Positions 1-11,392 of a stretch of 64,000 nt of DNA are shown here, in pieces. This DNA comes from Stutzerimonas xanthomarina DSM 18231 (GTDB taxonomy: Bacteria > Pseudomonadota > Gammaproteobacteria > Pseudomonadales > Pseudomonadaceae), in the NCBI RefSeq assembly GCF_900129835.1, contig NZ_FQXA01000007.1, positions 124,001 through 188,000 of the forward strand, written 5' to 3'. Positions within the stretch are counted from its first letter, which is position 1. The number at the start of each line of letters is the position of its first letter. A program made the position numbers and the translations under genes. Below the pieces are notes generated by a model. That model was given only the letters and a program-made list of their open reading frames with translations. It was not told the DNA's origin and ran no database searches.

Positions 1-120
1 CTCGATGGCTTGCTGGCTACCGCAATCAGCGGCATCAATGCCATGCCACCGAAAGGCACCTGTGGCGATTGCTCGGATGACGAGCTGATGGCCGCCATCA
101 AGCACATGTCCGGCCTGTAA
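1..120 (+). CDS. Cytochrome c5-type protein, C-terminal end (partial)
   Basis: The window opens inside a gene; 39 residues are visible before the TAA stop. The tail contains a TCGDCSDDEL stretch, a pair of cysteines two residues apart close to the C-terminus, which is typical of the disulfide in small class I cytochromes c5 of Pseudomonas and Azotobacter. These are periplasmic or membrane-associated electron carriers. The CXXCH haem site lies outside the window, so the assignment rests only on the tail. A strong hairpin follows the stop codon directly. The pairing with xpt nearby is also seen in other pseudomonads. Confidence 0.72.
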   Translation, partial: LDGLLATAISGINAMPPKGTCGDCSDDELMAAIKHMSGL

Positions 121-136
121 GCGTTCGCGCTGGGTA

Positions 137-168
137 GACAAAGCCGCCTTCGGGCGGCTTTGTCGTTT
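137..168 (+). terminator. Intrinsic terminator after the cytochrome gene
   Basis: A perfect stem GACAAAGCCGCC / GGCGGCTTTGTC with a TTCG loop (137-164) starts 16 bases after the stop codon and is followed by a short T-rich stretch. Confidence 0.8.
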
Positions 169-256
169 CTGGGGATAAAAGCTGGGCCGTGTCGGGTCGA
201 AACTTCAAATCCGATCCCAAGGCCCGGTGTGGTCCTGGCATAGCGATGAGGTGTTC

Positions 257-775
257 ATGCCCAGTTCAGCCCCGCAACCCGAACAGCTGCATTTTTCCAG
301 CGACGGACGCACTCCGAACAGTTCCCATCCGGTGCTCGTGTACCGTCAGTTGCCGTTGGCCGATAACGATTACGCCAGCGCGTTCGAAAACCTGTTCAAC
401 AGTCACCTGTGGCCCGCGCAATGGCGCGCCGGTGTCTATGACTATCACCACTACCACTCCACGGCCCATGAAGTTCTCGGCGTTTCTCGAGGCTCGGCAC
501 GGCTGATGCTCGGCGGCGAGCAGGGGCAGGAAGTGGAGGTGAAGGCTGGCGATGCGCTGGTGCTGCCGGCCGGTACAGGCCATTGCCAGCTCAGTGCCAG
601 CGACGACTTCGAAGTGGTCGGTGGCTATCCGGTGGACCAGCAGTACGATCTGCTGCGACCGGACGAAGGCAGCCACGATGAAGCGCGAGCCCGCGCCCAG
701 CGGGTAGGCGTGCCGGTGAGCGATCCGGTCGCCGGCACCCAAGGCGTGCTGGTCAGTCTCTGGCGTGAAGCGTGA
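257..775 (+). CDS. Cupin domain protein (YjlB-like)
   Basis: A 172-residue single-domain cupin of unknown substrate. The metal-binding motifs are visible: a histidine cluster YDYHHYHSTAHE (H64, H65, H67, H71, E72), then a GDALVLPAGTGH stretch with H109 in the second cupin motif. No signal peptide, so it should be cytosolic. The longer reading from 227 is possible, but the ATG at 257 has a GAGGTG Shine-Dalgarno just upstream and starts the conserved part cleanly, so I chose it. It converges on xpt with 15 bases between the stops. The family is widespread, and no pathway can be assigned from context; a role in binding a small sugar or acid is only a guess. Confidence 0.82.
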   Translation: MPSSAPQPEQLHFSSDGRTPNSSHPVLVYRQLPLADNDYASAFENLFNSHLWPAQWRAGVYDYHHYHSTAHEVLGVSRGSARLMLGGEQGQEVEVKAGDALVLPAGTGHCQLSASDDFEVVGGYPVDQQYDLLRPDEGSHDEARARAQRVGVPVSDPVAGTQGVLVSLWREA

Positions 776-790
776 GGCAGCGCGAGGCGC

Positions 791-1375
<585 letters not shown>

Positions 1376-1427
1376 TCAAGCGTGAGCGGCCGGGATTGCC
1401 TGACGAATCACGGTGCCAGAAAACCAA

Positions 1428-1459
1428 TTGGGCGCTTCGCCATGGTGGCGAGCGCCCAG
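1428..1459. repeat. Long hairpin upstream of xpt
   Basis: The sequence GGGCGCTTCGCCA (1430-1442) pairs with TGGCGAGCGCCC (1446-1457), twelve base pairs with one bulged T and a three-base loop. It lies 65-95 bases before the xpt start, between xpt and the preceding minus-strand gene. It has no T-tract on either side, so it could be the terminator of the DUF1080 gene or a structure in the xpt leader. Confidence 0.5.
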
Positions 1460-1554
1460 CTCGTTTCGTTTCAGCATCCGTTCGTCACTGCGTTCCGCAG
1501 CCTGGAAAGCCGCGCATTCTCGCTCAATTCCGTGCCTGGGTCCAAGCGGACCTT

Positions 1555-2145
1555 TCAGTCTGATGTGTCGATCGACAAGCGGCGAAAGCGTGCTGCTTCG
1601 CCATGATGTTGCAACACGATGTGCCCGCGATGGGCCTGAGTAAATCTGGGATAGCCGCTGAATTTGCTGCGGGCGATGCGCTCACGCAGGGCTGGATCAT
1701 CCAGCCGATAGCGCAGCACCTGGCGGCCGCCGAGCCAGTGCTCGACCTCGTCATCGTGAACCGTTAGCGCGGCTTCAACGAACTGTTCGGGCTCAATCTG
1801 TATTTCCACCTCCGGTCTCAGCAATCCGTATAGCGCGCCGTTGCGCGTCGTGGGCTCTCGGCCATCGGGGTGCCCTCGGTCATCGAGCAGTTGCATTTCG
1901 GGGCCGCTGTGCCAGCTCAGTTCGGCGCTTTCCTCGACGCGGCAGAACACGCCGGAGTTGCCACCCGTGGGCAGGGCAAATTCGAACCGCAGCGTGAAGT
2001 TCCGGTAAGGCTCACACGAAATCAGGTCGATTCGCCGGCTACCGGCGAGGGCGTGGAGCTCGTCGCCGTTCACGCGCCAGCAATCGTCAGGAAACCCATC
2101 GCCGTGCCAGGCACGCCATTGAGAGGCATCGAGCTTTCGAATCAT
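1555..2145 (-). CDS. DUF1080 / 3-keto-disaccharide hydrolase domain protein
   Basis: A 196-residue protein with the concanavalin-like DUF1080 fold. The family signature is visible in the middle: GGNSGVFCR followed by GPEMQLLDDRGHPDG. DUF1080 proteins are annotated as 3-keto-disaccharide hydrolases and are often linked to sugar catabolism. Here there is no signal peptide or lipobox, unlike many family members, so it is probably cytosolic. The ATG at 2145 is 7 bases after the stop of the upstream GH13 gene and starts the recognisable domain; the longer open frame upstream overlaps that gene and is not used. It is the last gene of a three-gene minus-strand cluster with two GH13 enzymes, which suggests a job in disaccharide handling. 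The exact substrate is not visible. Confidence 0.8.
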   Translation of the reverse strand: MIRKLDASQWRAWHGDGFPDDCWRVNGDELHALAGSRRIDLISCEPYRNFTLRFEFALPTGGNSGVFCRVEESAELSWHSGPEMQLLDDRGHPDGREPTTRNGALYGLLRPEVEIQIEPEQFVEAALTVHDDEVEHWLGGRQVLRYRLDDPALRERIARSKFSGYPRFTQAHRGHIVLQHHGEAARFRRLSIDTSD

Positions 2146-2152
2146 TAGCCTG

Positions 2153-3772
2153 TCACCCGAACAATTGCTGTTTGCGCCGCAGCCAGCGGTAACCGTATGG
2201 CCCGAGCTTAAGCGCCAACGGCGAACCCTCCGGCTGACCGTAATCGCAGTCGGCAAGCACATCGACCATGTCCTGCAGGTCGTCGGCCTGAATCGTCACG
2301 GTCGTCTCCTTGTCAGCAAGGTTGACCAGCATCAGCACGGTAGAGCCGTTGTCGTGACGAATGGCAAACACCGCGGGGTCGTCCACCTCGACAGTCGTGC
2401 GCTTGCCAATGCCGATCTCACGCAGGCCGATCCGCGTGCGGATCATGTTGCCGGTCCGCGCCATCAGGGAATCGCTGCGCAGGGTCTGGGCGAATACATT
2501 GATTTTCTCGTACCCGAACGGGCCCTCATCGATCAGCGGTGCCGCCAGTTCACCGGCAGTGCAGGAAAAACCGGCGTTGGGCTCGTTGGACCACTGCATT
2601 GGCGTGCGCACCGCCTGGCGCTCGGGACGTTCCATGTCGTCGCCCATGCCAATTTCTTCGCCGTAGCGGATGATCGGGGTGCCCGGAAGCGAAAACAGCA
2701 GTGCGTGCGTAGCGGCAATCCGACGTTCATCGCCATCGAGCATGGGCGCGAGACGCCGGCGAATGCCGCGGTTGTACGCACGCATCTTCGGGTCGGGTGC
2801 AAAGGTATCCATCACCTCGTTGCGTTCGCTTTCTTCCAGACGATCCAGACTCAGCTCGTCATGGTTGCGAATCCACAGCGCGTACTGCGAATGACTGGGC
2901 GGCAGCGGCTGGCTGTTCAACGCGCGACACAGGGGCTCGGCCTGCTGCCGCGCCAGTGCCAGGAAAAAGTGGTTGTTGGTCCAGAAATCCAGCAGCAGGG
3001 TGACGCGGTCGGCTTCGTCCCCGAAATATTCGACGTACTTCTCCGGGTCGGTGTCGATTTCGCCGAGTAGCACGGTCTCGGGGCGGCGCATGGTGACGAA
3101 GTCGCGCATGTGTTCGAGCAGCCAGTAGCCTTTTTTGAGATCCCCGCCGCCAGCCTGACGGACCATATGCACCGCGGCATCGATACGGAACCCTGATACG
3201 CCCAGGCGCAACCAGAACGACATGATCCGCTCGATTTCATGAATCACCCGCGGGTTGGTCAGGTCCAGGTCCGGCTCGTGCTTATAGAACAGGTGGCGGT
3301 AGTACTGACCGGCTTCCTCATCCCAAGTCCAGATGCTGTCCTCGACAGTCGGAAAGATCGGCTCCATTGAGTCGTCGGGTTCATCGGCCCAGATGTAGTA
3401 GTCGCGGTAAGGCGAGTTTCGGTCGCGGCGCGCCTCCTGAAACCACTTGTGTTCGATGGAGGTGTGCTGCACTAGCAACTCCACAATCACGTGTAGCCCC
3501 AGCTCCTCGGCCTTTTCCAGCAGGGCAACCATGTCGGCCAGGTCACCGAAGCGCGGCGCGACCTGCAGGTGGTCGGTGACGTCGTAGCCGGCGTCGCAGA
3601 AGGGCGATTCGTAGAACGGCATGATCCACACCGCGGTGGCGCCCAGCCCGCGAATGTAATCGAGTCGCTCGGTGATGCCGCGCAAATCGCCACAGCCGTC
3701 GCCATTGCTGTCACGGAACAGTGCGGGATCGACTTGATAGATCACCGCGTTGCGATACCAGAGTGGACGCAT
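2153..3772 (-). CDS. Trehalose synthase-like GH13 enzyme
   Basis: A 539-residue GH13 (alpha-amylase superfamily) protein. The catalytic residues are in place: nucleophile D198 in GVSGFRIDAA, acid/base E238 in VLLGEID, and D305 in IRNHDEL. The C-terminal part carries trehalose-synthase-like text (RRRLAPML, SLPGTPIIRYGEEIGMGDD, RTPMQWS), so maltose-trehalose interconversion is the best guess. Conserved region I is unusual: VELLVQHTS has E98 and Q102 where the family normally has D and N. There is no signal peptide. It lies 2 bases downstream of another GH13 gene and 7 bases upstream of a DUF1080 gene, so the three are almost certainly co-transcribed. A related hydrolytic or transferase specificity is possible. 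Confidence 0.85.
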   Translation of the reverse strand: MRPLWYRNAVIYQVDPALFRDSNGDGCGDLRGITERLDYIRGLGATAVWIMPFYESPFCDAGYDVTDHLQVAPRFGDLADMVALLEKAEELGLHVIVELLVQHTSIEHKWFQEARRDRNSPYRDYYIWADEPDDSMEPIFPTVEDSIWTWDEEAGQYYRHLFYKHEPDLDLTNPRVIHEIERIMSFWLRLGVSGFRIDAAVHMVRQAGGGDLKKGYWLLEHMRDFVTMRRPETVLLGEIDTDPEKYVEYFGDEADRVTLLLDFWTNNHFFLALARQQAEPLCRALNSQPLPPSHSQYALWIRNHDELSLDRLEESERNEVMDTFAPDPKMRAYNRGIRRRLAPMLDGDERRIAATHALLFSLPGTPIIRYGEEIGMGDDMERPERQAVRTPMQWSNEPNAGFSCTAGELAAPLIDEGPFGYEKINVFAQTLRSDSLMARTGNMIRTRIGLREIGIGKRTTVEVDDPAVFAIRHDNGSTVLMLVNLADKETTVTIQADDLQDMVDVLADCDYGQPEGSPLALKLGPYGYRWLRRKQQLFG

Positions 3773-3774
3773 GC

Positions 3775-5310
<1,536 letters not shown>

Positions 5311-5487
5311 GCTCGTGCCCCTTTTTTCCGGTGTGCGGCAGACCCAGCGCAACGGGCCTGTGAGGTGTACGACTGACGAGCGGTGCCTGGGTTTCCCGGG
5401 TTCATTGATCTCCGTCGGACGGTACTGAACGCGACAGCGGATACTCCGACTAACTTTGGACCAGCCTCAACGACCCAGGAGAGCGCC

Positions 5488-6507
5488 ATGTTGCGAGTTG
5501 CTATCAATGGTTATGGCCGTATTGGCCGAGCGGTACTGCGAGCCCTGTTCGAGCGAAACCTGGAAAACCAGATTCATATTGAAGCGATCAACGACCTCAG
5601 CGAGCGCTCGGCCATGGCGCATCTGACGCGCTTCGATACCACCTTCGGCCGTTTCCACGGCCAGGTGGATCTGCACGATGACGTGATGCAGATCCGCGGC
5701 CAGTCGATCCGCCTGCTGCAGGAACGCGACCCGACGCAGCTGCCCTGGAAACAGCTAGGTGTCGACGTGGTGCTGGAGTGCTCGGGGAAATTCAAGAAGC
5801 GCGACCTGATCGATCAGCACCTGCAGGCCGGTGCCCAGCGGGTGTTCGCCTCGCACCCACTGGACGGCGCTGATCTGACGGTCGTCTACGGCGTCAACCA
5901 TGAGCTGCTCGACAGCAGCCATCGTGTGATCTCCAACGCCTCCTGCACCACCAATTGCCTGGCACCGCTGGCCAAGGTGCTGCATGAGGCGGTGGGCATC
6001 CGTCAGGGCCTGCTCAACACGGTGCATTCCTATACCAATGATCAGAGCCTACTAGACAAGGCGCACAAGGATCTTTATCGCGCCCGTGCGGCAGCGGAAT
6101 CGATGATTCCGTCGACCACCGGTGCGGCCAAGGCCATCGGTCTGGTGATGCCCGAGCTGGCCGGGCGTCTGGACGGGCTGGCGGTGCGGGTGCCGACGCC
6201 GAACGTGTCGCTGGTCGACCTCACCTTCACCGCCGAGCGAGCACCGGGCAGCGTCGAGGCGATCAACCAGATCCTCCGGGAAGGCGCGCAGAAGATGCCG
6301 CTTGGGGTGATGGAGTGCAACGACTTGCCACTGGTTTCCCGCGACTTCTTTGGCCATCCGACCTCGTGCGTGGCCGACCTCAGCCATACGCGCGTGCAGG
6401 GCGACCTGGTCAAGGTGCTGGCCTGGTACGACAACGAATGGGCCTTCTCCAACCGTATGCTCGATGTGCTGCTGCACTGGGGCGACGACACCGCGCAAGC
6501 GAGCTGA
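5488..6507 (+). CDS. gap: Type I glyceraldehyde-3-phosphate dehydrogenase family
   Basis: A 339-residue NAD(P)-dependent dehydrogenase. It shows the NGYGRIGR nucleotide-binding start (residues 7-14), the catalytic SNASCTTNC with C153, the partner H180, and WYDNEWAFSNRMLD near the end. The central part (IPSTTGAAKAIGLVMPELAG, written GAPDH-like) fits GAPDH, while the ends resemble erythrose-4-phosphate dehydrogenase (Epd), so Epd activity cannot be ruled out. The ATG at 5488 has an AGGAG seven bases before it; a longer frame from 5383 has no good ribosome site. It is not near pgk, fba or tkt. It is followed 13 bases later by an FTCD_C gene, so the two are probably one operon, divergent from the GH13 cluster. 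Confidence 0.88.
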   Translation: MLRVAINGYGRIGRAVLRALFERNLENQIHIEAINDLSERSAMAHLTRFDTTFGRFHGQVDLHDDVMQIRGQSIRLLQERDPTQLPWKQLGVDVVLECSGKFKKRDLIDQHLQAGAQRVFASHPLDGADLTVVYGVNHELLDSSHRVISNASCTTNCLAPLAKVLHEAVGIRQGLLNTVHSYTNDQSLLDKAHKDLYRARAAAESMIPSTTGAAKAIGLVMPELAGRLDGLAVRVPTPNVSLVDLTFTAERAPGSVEAINQILREGAQKMPLGVMECNDLPLVSRDFFGHPTSCVADLSHTRVQGDLVKVLAWYDNEWAFSNRMLDVLLHWGDDTAQAS

Positions 6508-6520
6508 GCGGAACAGCTCG

Positions 6521-7111
6521 ATGAGCGATAGCGCGAGCGTCTGGACGCAACGGCTGGCAGAGTTCAGGGCGGCTACAGCTGCTCGCCAGCCGACGCCCGG
6601 TTGTGGCGCGGCGGGCGCTGTCACGGCGGATATCGGCCTCGCGCTGGTACTCAAGGGGCTGCGCATCAGCGAGGCCCACGGTTCAGATCCGGTTCGCCAC
6701 GAATTGCTGCAAGCCGCCGAGGCGTTGCTGGGTCGGCCAGGCGCTTTTGCCGATGATGACATGCAAGCGTTCGACGATTACCTGAGTGCAGCCCGCCATG
6801 GTGAAGTCGAGAATAAGCAGGCGGCAGCGCGTCAGGCCTGTGCGGTGCCGCTGGCCCTGGCGCATTGCTGTCTGGAGGCGCTCGAACTCGCGGTGGATGC
6901 CTGGCCACGTACCGACCCGATCGTGCAAAGCGATGTCCACGCCGGCGCTGTGCTCATCCATGCGGGGCTCAGCGCGGCGCTGATCAACGTCGACGCGGAT
7001 ATGACCAGTCTGGAAGACCCGTCTGCGCAGGATCAGGCCGGGAGAACACGCCGACGCCTGCAAAGCGAAGGCGACGCGTTGCTGCGGCGGCTGGTCGATT
7101 CAGGCAAGTAG
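6521..7111 (+). CDS. FTCD_C cyclodeaminase/cyclohydrolase-like protein
   Basis: A 196-residue, probably all-helical protein of the cyclodeaminase/cyclohydrolase family (FTCD_C), whose members act on one-carbon-loaded tetrahydrofolate (formimino- or methenyl-THF). The family pattern is visible: a proline-glycine start of the domain (TPGCGAAGAVTADIGLALV), and the D-H-A-G helix DVHAGAVLIHAGLSAALINVD near residues 144-164. The usual PGGGS loop is changed to PGCGA, so activity is uncertain. It starts 13 bases after the gap-type gene and is likely translated with it. No hutI, hutG or folate genes are near, so it is an orphan by context. Confidence 0.75.
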   Translation: MSDSASVWTQRLAEFRAATAARQPTPGCGAAGAVTADIGLALVLKGLRISEAHGSDPVRHELLQAAEALLGRPGAFADDDMQAFDDYLSAARHGEVENKQAAARQACAVPLALAHCCLEALELAVDAWPRTDPIVQSDVHAGAVLIHAGLSAALINVDADMTSLEDPSAQDQAGRTRRRLQSEGDALLRRLVDSGK

Positions 7112-7182
7112 CGGTTCGGTAAGCGATCAAACTCAGCTGGTTGTGTTTGCCCGTCACGCCATATGTTGGGTCTGCGCCGAGA

Positions 7183-7278
7183 TTCGCGAGCAAGCTCGCT
7201 CCTACGAGACCGATGATCGACTCGGCTAGCGGGCGGCCGCTACGACTCGCTTTGTAGGAGCCAGCTTGCTGGCGAACC
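7183..7278. repeat. Pair of REP elements in inverted orientation (BIME-like)
   Basis: TCGCGAGCAAGCTCGCTCCTAC (7184-7205, one more base than quoted here on the left) and GTAGGAGCCAGCTTGCTGGCG (7255-7275) are inverted copies of the Pseudomonas REP motif with a hairpin core (GCAAGC/GCTTGC). They sit about 50 bases apart, the usual arrangement of a REP doublet. Another doublet of the same family lies at 11277-11345. Confidence 0.85.
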
Positions 7279-7339
7279 GATCCCGCTCGCGAATCAATGA
7301 CGGACCTTGGCGATAGCATTGGCATATCCGTTCGTCTAT

Positions 7340-7360
7340 AACGAGAAAAAACGTCTCGTT
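7340..7360. promoter_or_regulatory. Palindrome, candidate operator
   Basis: AACGAGA (7340-7346) and TCTCGTT (7354-7360) form a perfect 7-bp inverted repeat with a 7-base spacer, only five bases before a -35-like TTGACG. Its position suggests a regulator site; the IclR gene at 10469 is a candidate, but that link is inference. Confidence 0.45.
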
Positions 7361-7365
7361 TTAGT

Positions 7366-7394
7366 TTGACGGCTGCGCGGGTTGTTTCTAGTCT
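7366..7394 (+). promoter_or_regulatory. Candidate sigma-70 promoter for the alcohol dehydrogenase gene
   Basis: TTGACG (7366-7371) matches the -35 consensus in five of six positions; 17 bases later TAGTCT (7389-7394) is a weak -10. Transcription would start near 7402, giving a leader of about 125 bases. Confidence 0.35.
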
Positions 7395-7528
7395 CAAGGT
7401 CAGCTGAGGCACTTTCCAATAACAATCGAGACCCGACAGTCTCCTCACGCAAGCCGTTCGCGCATGTGCTTGTCTGGCAGCCAGCTGCCGGGCTTTTAAC
7501 GATGTCGCGACCGCCACCGGAGAGCACC

Positions 7529-8695
7529 ATGAGTCATCGCATCGTCTTGCCGCGCCTGATGGAAGTCGGCGCCGGCGCCAGCCAGCAGATCGTCTCTGTT
7601 TTACACAACCTGGGCTGCAAACGGCCGCTGATCGTCACCGACCGGATGATGGTCGAGCTCGGCTATGTAGCGCGCATCAGCGAGACGCTGGCCAAGGCCG
7701 ACATTCCCAGCGACTGCTTTGCCGACACGCTGCCGGAGCCGACTGCGGCATCGATTCGTGCTGGCGTCGAGATGGTCCGTCAGGGCAACTATGACTCGAT
7801 CATCGCCCTGGGCGGCGGCAGCCCGATCGACTCGGCCAAGGCCATCGGTATCCTCGGCAAGTTCGGCGGTGAGATGCGCGACTATCGCTTCCCGCGCGAT
7901 GTCAGCGAAGCCGGCCTGCCGCTGATCGCGATTCCCACCACGGCGGGGACCGGCTCGGAAGCGACGCGCTTTACCATCATCACCGATGAAACCAGCGACG
8001 AGAAAATGCTCTGCGCGGGCCTCGGCTTCATGCCGGTGGCTGCGCTGATCGACTATGAACTGACCCTCTCGCTGCCGCCGCGGGTGACCGCCGACACCGG
8101 CATCGATGCGCTGACTCACGCCATCGAGGCCTACGTCAGCCGCAAGGCCAGCCTCTACAGCGATTCGCAGGCCCTTGAAGCCATGCGCTTGCTGGCGCCC
8201 AACCTGCGCGCGGCCTACCACGAGCCCGGCAATCGCGACGCCCGCGAGGCGATGATGCTGGGTGCGACGCTTGCCGGTATCGCCTTCTCCAATGCCTCGG
8301 TGGCGCTGGTGCACGGCATGAGCCGGCCGATCGGCGCCTTCTTCCATGTGCCGCACGGCCTGTCTAATGCCATGTTGCTGCCGGCGATCACCGCGTTTTC
8401 GATTCCCGCTGCGCCGGAGCGTTATGCCGACTGCGCGCGGGCGATGGGCGTCGCGGGTGAGGGTGACAGCGCCGAGGTGGCCAACGACAAGCTGCTGACC
8501 GAGCTTCGTGCCATCAATAAAGAGCTGCAGGTGCCGAGCCCCGAGCAGTTCGGCATCACCCGCGAGCGCTTCTTCGAACTGCGCGAAACCATGGCCAAGC
8601 AGGCGCTGGCCTCGGGTTCGCCCGGCAACAACCCGCGCGTGCCTACTGAAGCTGAAATCATCGACCTTTACGAAACCGTCTGGAACCAGGAGTGA
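7529..8695 (+). CDS. Iron-containing alcohol dehydrogenase (group III)
   Basis: A 388-residue NAD(P)-dependent dehydrogenase. The cofactor loop GGGSPIDSAK lies at 95-104, and the four metal ligands of the family are visible: D193 and H197 in DTGIDALTH, H262 in ALVHGMSRPIGAFFHVPHG and H276 in the same stretch. Length and ligand spacing match fermentation-type Fe-ADHs such as FucO. The ATG at 7529 follows a GGAGA site and starts the domain; the frame extends upstream but without support. It is 4 bases before the semialdehyde dehydrogenase gene, so the product may be handed to that enzyme: alcohol to semialdehyde to acyl-CoA. The substrate is not visible; a 3-hydroxyacid or small alcohol fits the neighbour. 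Confidence 0.9.
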   Translation: MSHRIVLPRLMEVGAGASQQIVSVLHNLGCKRPLIVTDRMMVELGYVARISETLAKADIPSDCFADTLPEPTAASIRAGVEMVRQGNYDSIIALGGGSPIDSAKAIGILGKFGGEMRDYRFPRDVSEAGLPLIAIPTTAGTGSEATRFTIITDETSDEKMLCAGLGFMPVAALIDYELTLSLPPRVTADTGIDALTHAIEAYVSRKASLYSDSQALEAMRLLAPNLRAAYHEPGNRDAREAMMLGATLAGIAFSNASVALVHGMSRPIGAFFHVPHGLSNAMLLPAITAFSIPAAPERYADCARAMGVAGEGDSAEVANDKLLTELRAINKELQVPSPEQFGITRERFFELRETMAKQALASGSPGNNPRVPTEAEIIDLYETVWNQE

Positions 8696-8699
8696 CCCC

Positions 8700-10202
<1,503 letters not shown>

Positions 10203-10228
10203 CATTCGCAGGGGGCTGTGCTCGTCTT

Positions 10229-10394
10229 GGTGGGCTGAAGCCCACCCTACAGAACGAGTATGCACGGGCGCCGGAAATGCGGCTCTTGACGCGATGAAGA
10301 TCGTCATTGGTGCGAGCAGAGGTAACCCGCGCTCGGTGCGGATTTCTCTATGCGGATCGTGAATAGACGCGCGTAGGGTGGGCTTCAGCCCACC
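10229..10394. repeat. Two inverted copies of a GTAGGGTGGGCTTCAGCCCACC-type REP
   Basis: GGTGGGCTGAAGCCCACC followed by CTAC (10229-10250) and GTAGGG then TGGGCTTCAGCCCACC (10373-10394) are mirror copies about 120 bases apart. Each contains a GGTGGGCT/AGCCCACC hairpin. They differ in core from the REP family at 7183-7278 and 11277-11345. They lie between mmsA and the IclR gene. I see no gene between them. Confidence 0.8.
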
Positions 10395-10468
10395 AGTGTG
10401 TTCAGCCACATCCGTCGATACACTCATTCCGCGCTATGGCGCTCAAGTTTTTAACAACAGGGCAGGCG

Positions 10469-11233
10469 ATGCGCAGTACCCCCCGTGGAAAAGGCTCCTC
10501 CATTACCCGCGTGTTGGAAATCATCGAAGCCGTAGCGGGCGCCACGGAGCCGCTAACGCCCAGTGCATTAGCGGACAAGCTGGACATTCCCAAGCCCAGC
10601 GCCCACCGCCTGGTGCAAACGCTGGAGAAGGAAGGGTTTCTACAGTTCGGCCTGAAGGGCGGCCTGCTGCCGGGCGATCGGCTGCACGCGACGGCGGTGA
10701 ATATCCTTGGCAGCGGTCGGCACAAGGCGCTGCGTCAGGCGATCCTCCGTCAGCTGTCAGACGAGATCGGCGAAACCTGCGGCCTGTCAGTGCCAGATGG
10801 CCTGGACATGCTCTATTTCGATCGCGTGCAGACCAATTGGCCCTTGCAGATCAATCTACCGATCGGTAGCCATACGCCGCTCTGGTGCACGGCCAGCGGC
10901 AAGCTCTATCTTGCGTCGCTTCCAGATGATCAGCTTGAGCGTATCCTGCCGCGCCTGCCGGTCCGGCAGATGGCGCGCAACACCGTTACCGATCTCAGTG
11001 CCCTGCGTGATGATCTGGCCCGCATCCGTGAAGAAGACCTGGCCACCGATTCAGAGGAGTTCATCGACGGCATGGTGGCCTGCGCCGTGCCGGTGCGCGA
11101 CGGCCGTGGCGAGCTGAGCGCCTGCTTGTTCACTCATGCGCCGGTGATCCGTTGCACCATGGCGCAACTCCTCAGCTTCGTGCCGCGCCTGCGTGCGGCG
11201 GCGAAAGAGTTGGAGGCGATCGTGAGCGGCTGA
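10469..11233 (+). CDS. IclR-family transcriptional regulator
   Basis: A 254-residue cytosolic regulator with an N-terminal winged helix-turn-helix (about residues 8-70; SSITRVLEIIEAVA... then SALADKLDIPKPSAHRLVQTLEKEGFL) and a C-terminal IclR effector domain (about 80-250; LPIGSHTPLWCTASGKLYLA is typical). The start at 10469 has AGGG six bases upstream; the ATG at 10436, eleven codons earlier, has no clear ribosome site but is possible. It sits downstream of the Fe-ADH and mmsA genes in the same direction, beyond a REP pair, so it probably controls them and has its own promoter. The effector is unknown. Confidence 0.88.
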   Translation: MRSTPRGKGSSITRVLEIIEAVAGATEPLTPSALADKLDIPKPSAHRLVQTLEKEGFLQFGLKGGLLPGDRLHATAVNILGSGRHKALRQAILRQLSDEIGETCGLSVPDGLDMLYFDRVQTNWPLQINLPIGSHTPLWCTASGKLYLASLPDDQLERILPRLPVRQMARNTVTDLSALRDDLARIREEDLATDSEEFIDGMVACAVPVRDGRGELSACLFTHAPVIRCTMAQLLSFVPRLRAAAKELEAIVSG

Positions 11234-11276
11234 TAGCCCGCGCGGTATGCCAAACGACACGACGCCCGACCTGTTC

Positions 11277-11345
11277 TGTAGGAGCCAGCTTGCTGGCGAT
11301 CCGCTTCTCCGCGAACGCCATGATCGCGAGCAAGCTCGCTCCTAC
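11277..11345. repeat. Second REP doublet (BIME-like)
   Basis: GTAGGAGCCAGCTTGCTGGCG starting near 11278 and ATCGCGAGCAAGCTCGCTCC ending near 11342, then TAC, are inverted REP copies about 20 bases apart, nearly identical to the pair at 7183-7278. Confidence 0.85.
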
Positions 11346-11392
11346 ATGAAGCGCAGCAGCGCCGTTCGATGTTGCGGGTGTCGTCAGCAGGA

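Larger units (their letters stand above)
7112..7528. other. 417-bp gene-free region with REP pair and promoter
   Basis: No convincing gene lies here. It holds a pair of inverted REP copies (7183-7278), a CCGTTCGTC box (7328-7336), a perfect 7-bp palindrome (7340-7360) and a candidate promoter (7366-7394) for the alcohol dehydrogenase gene downstream. Confidence 0.8.
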
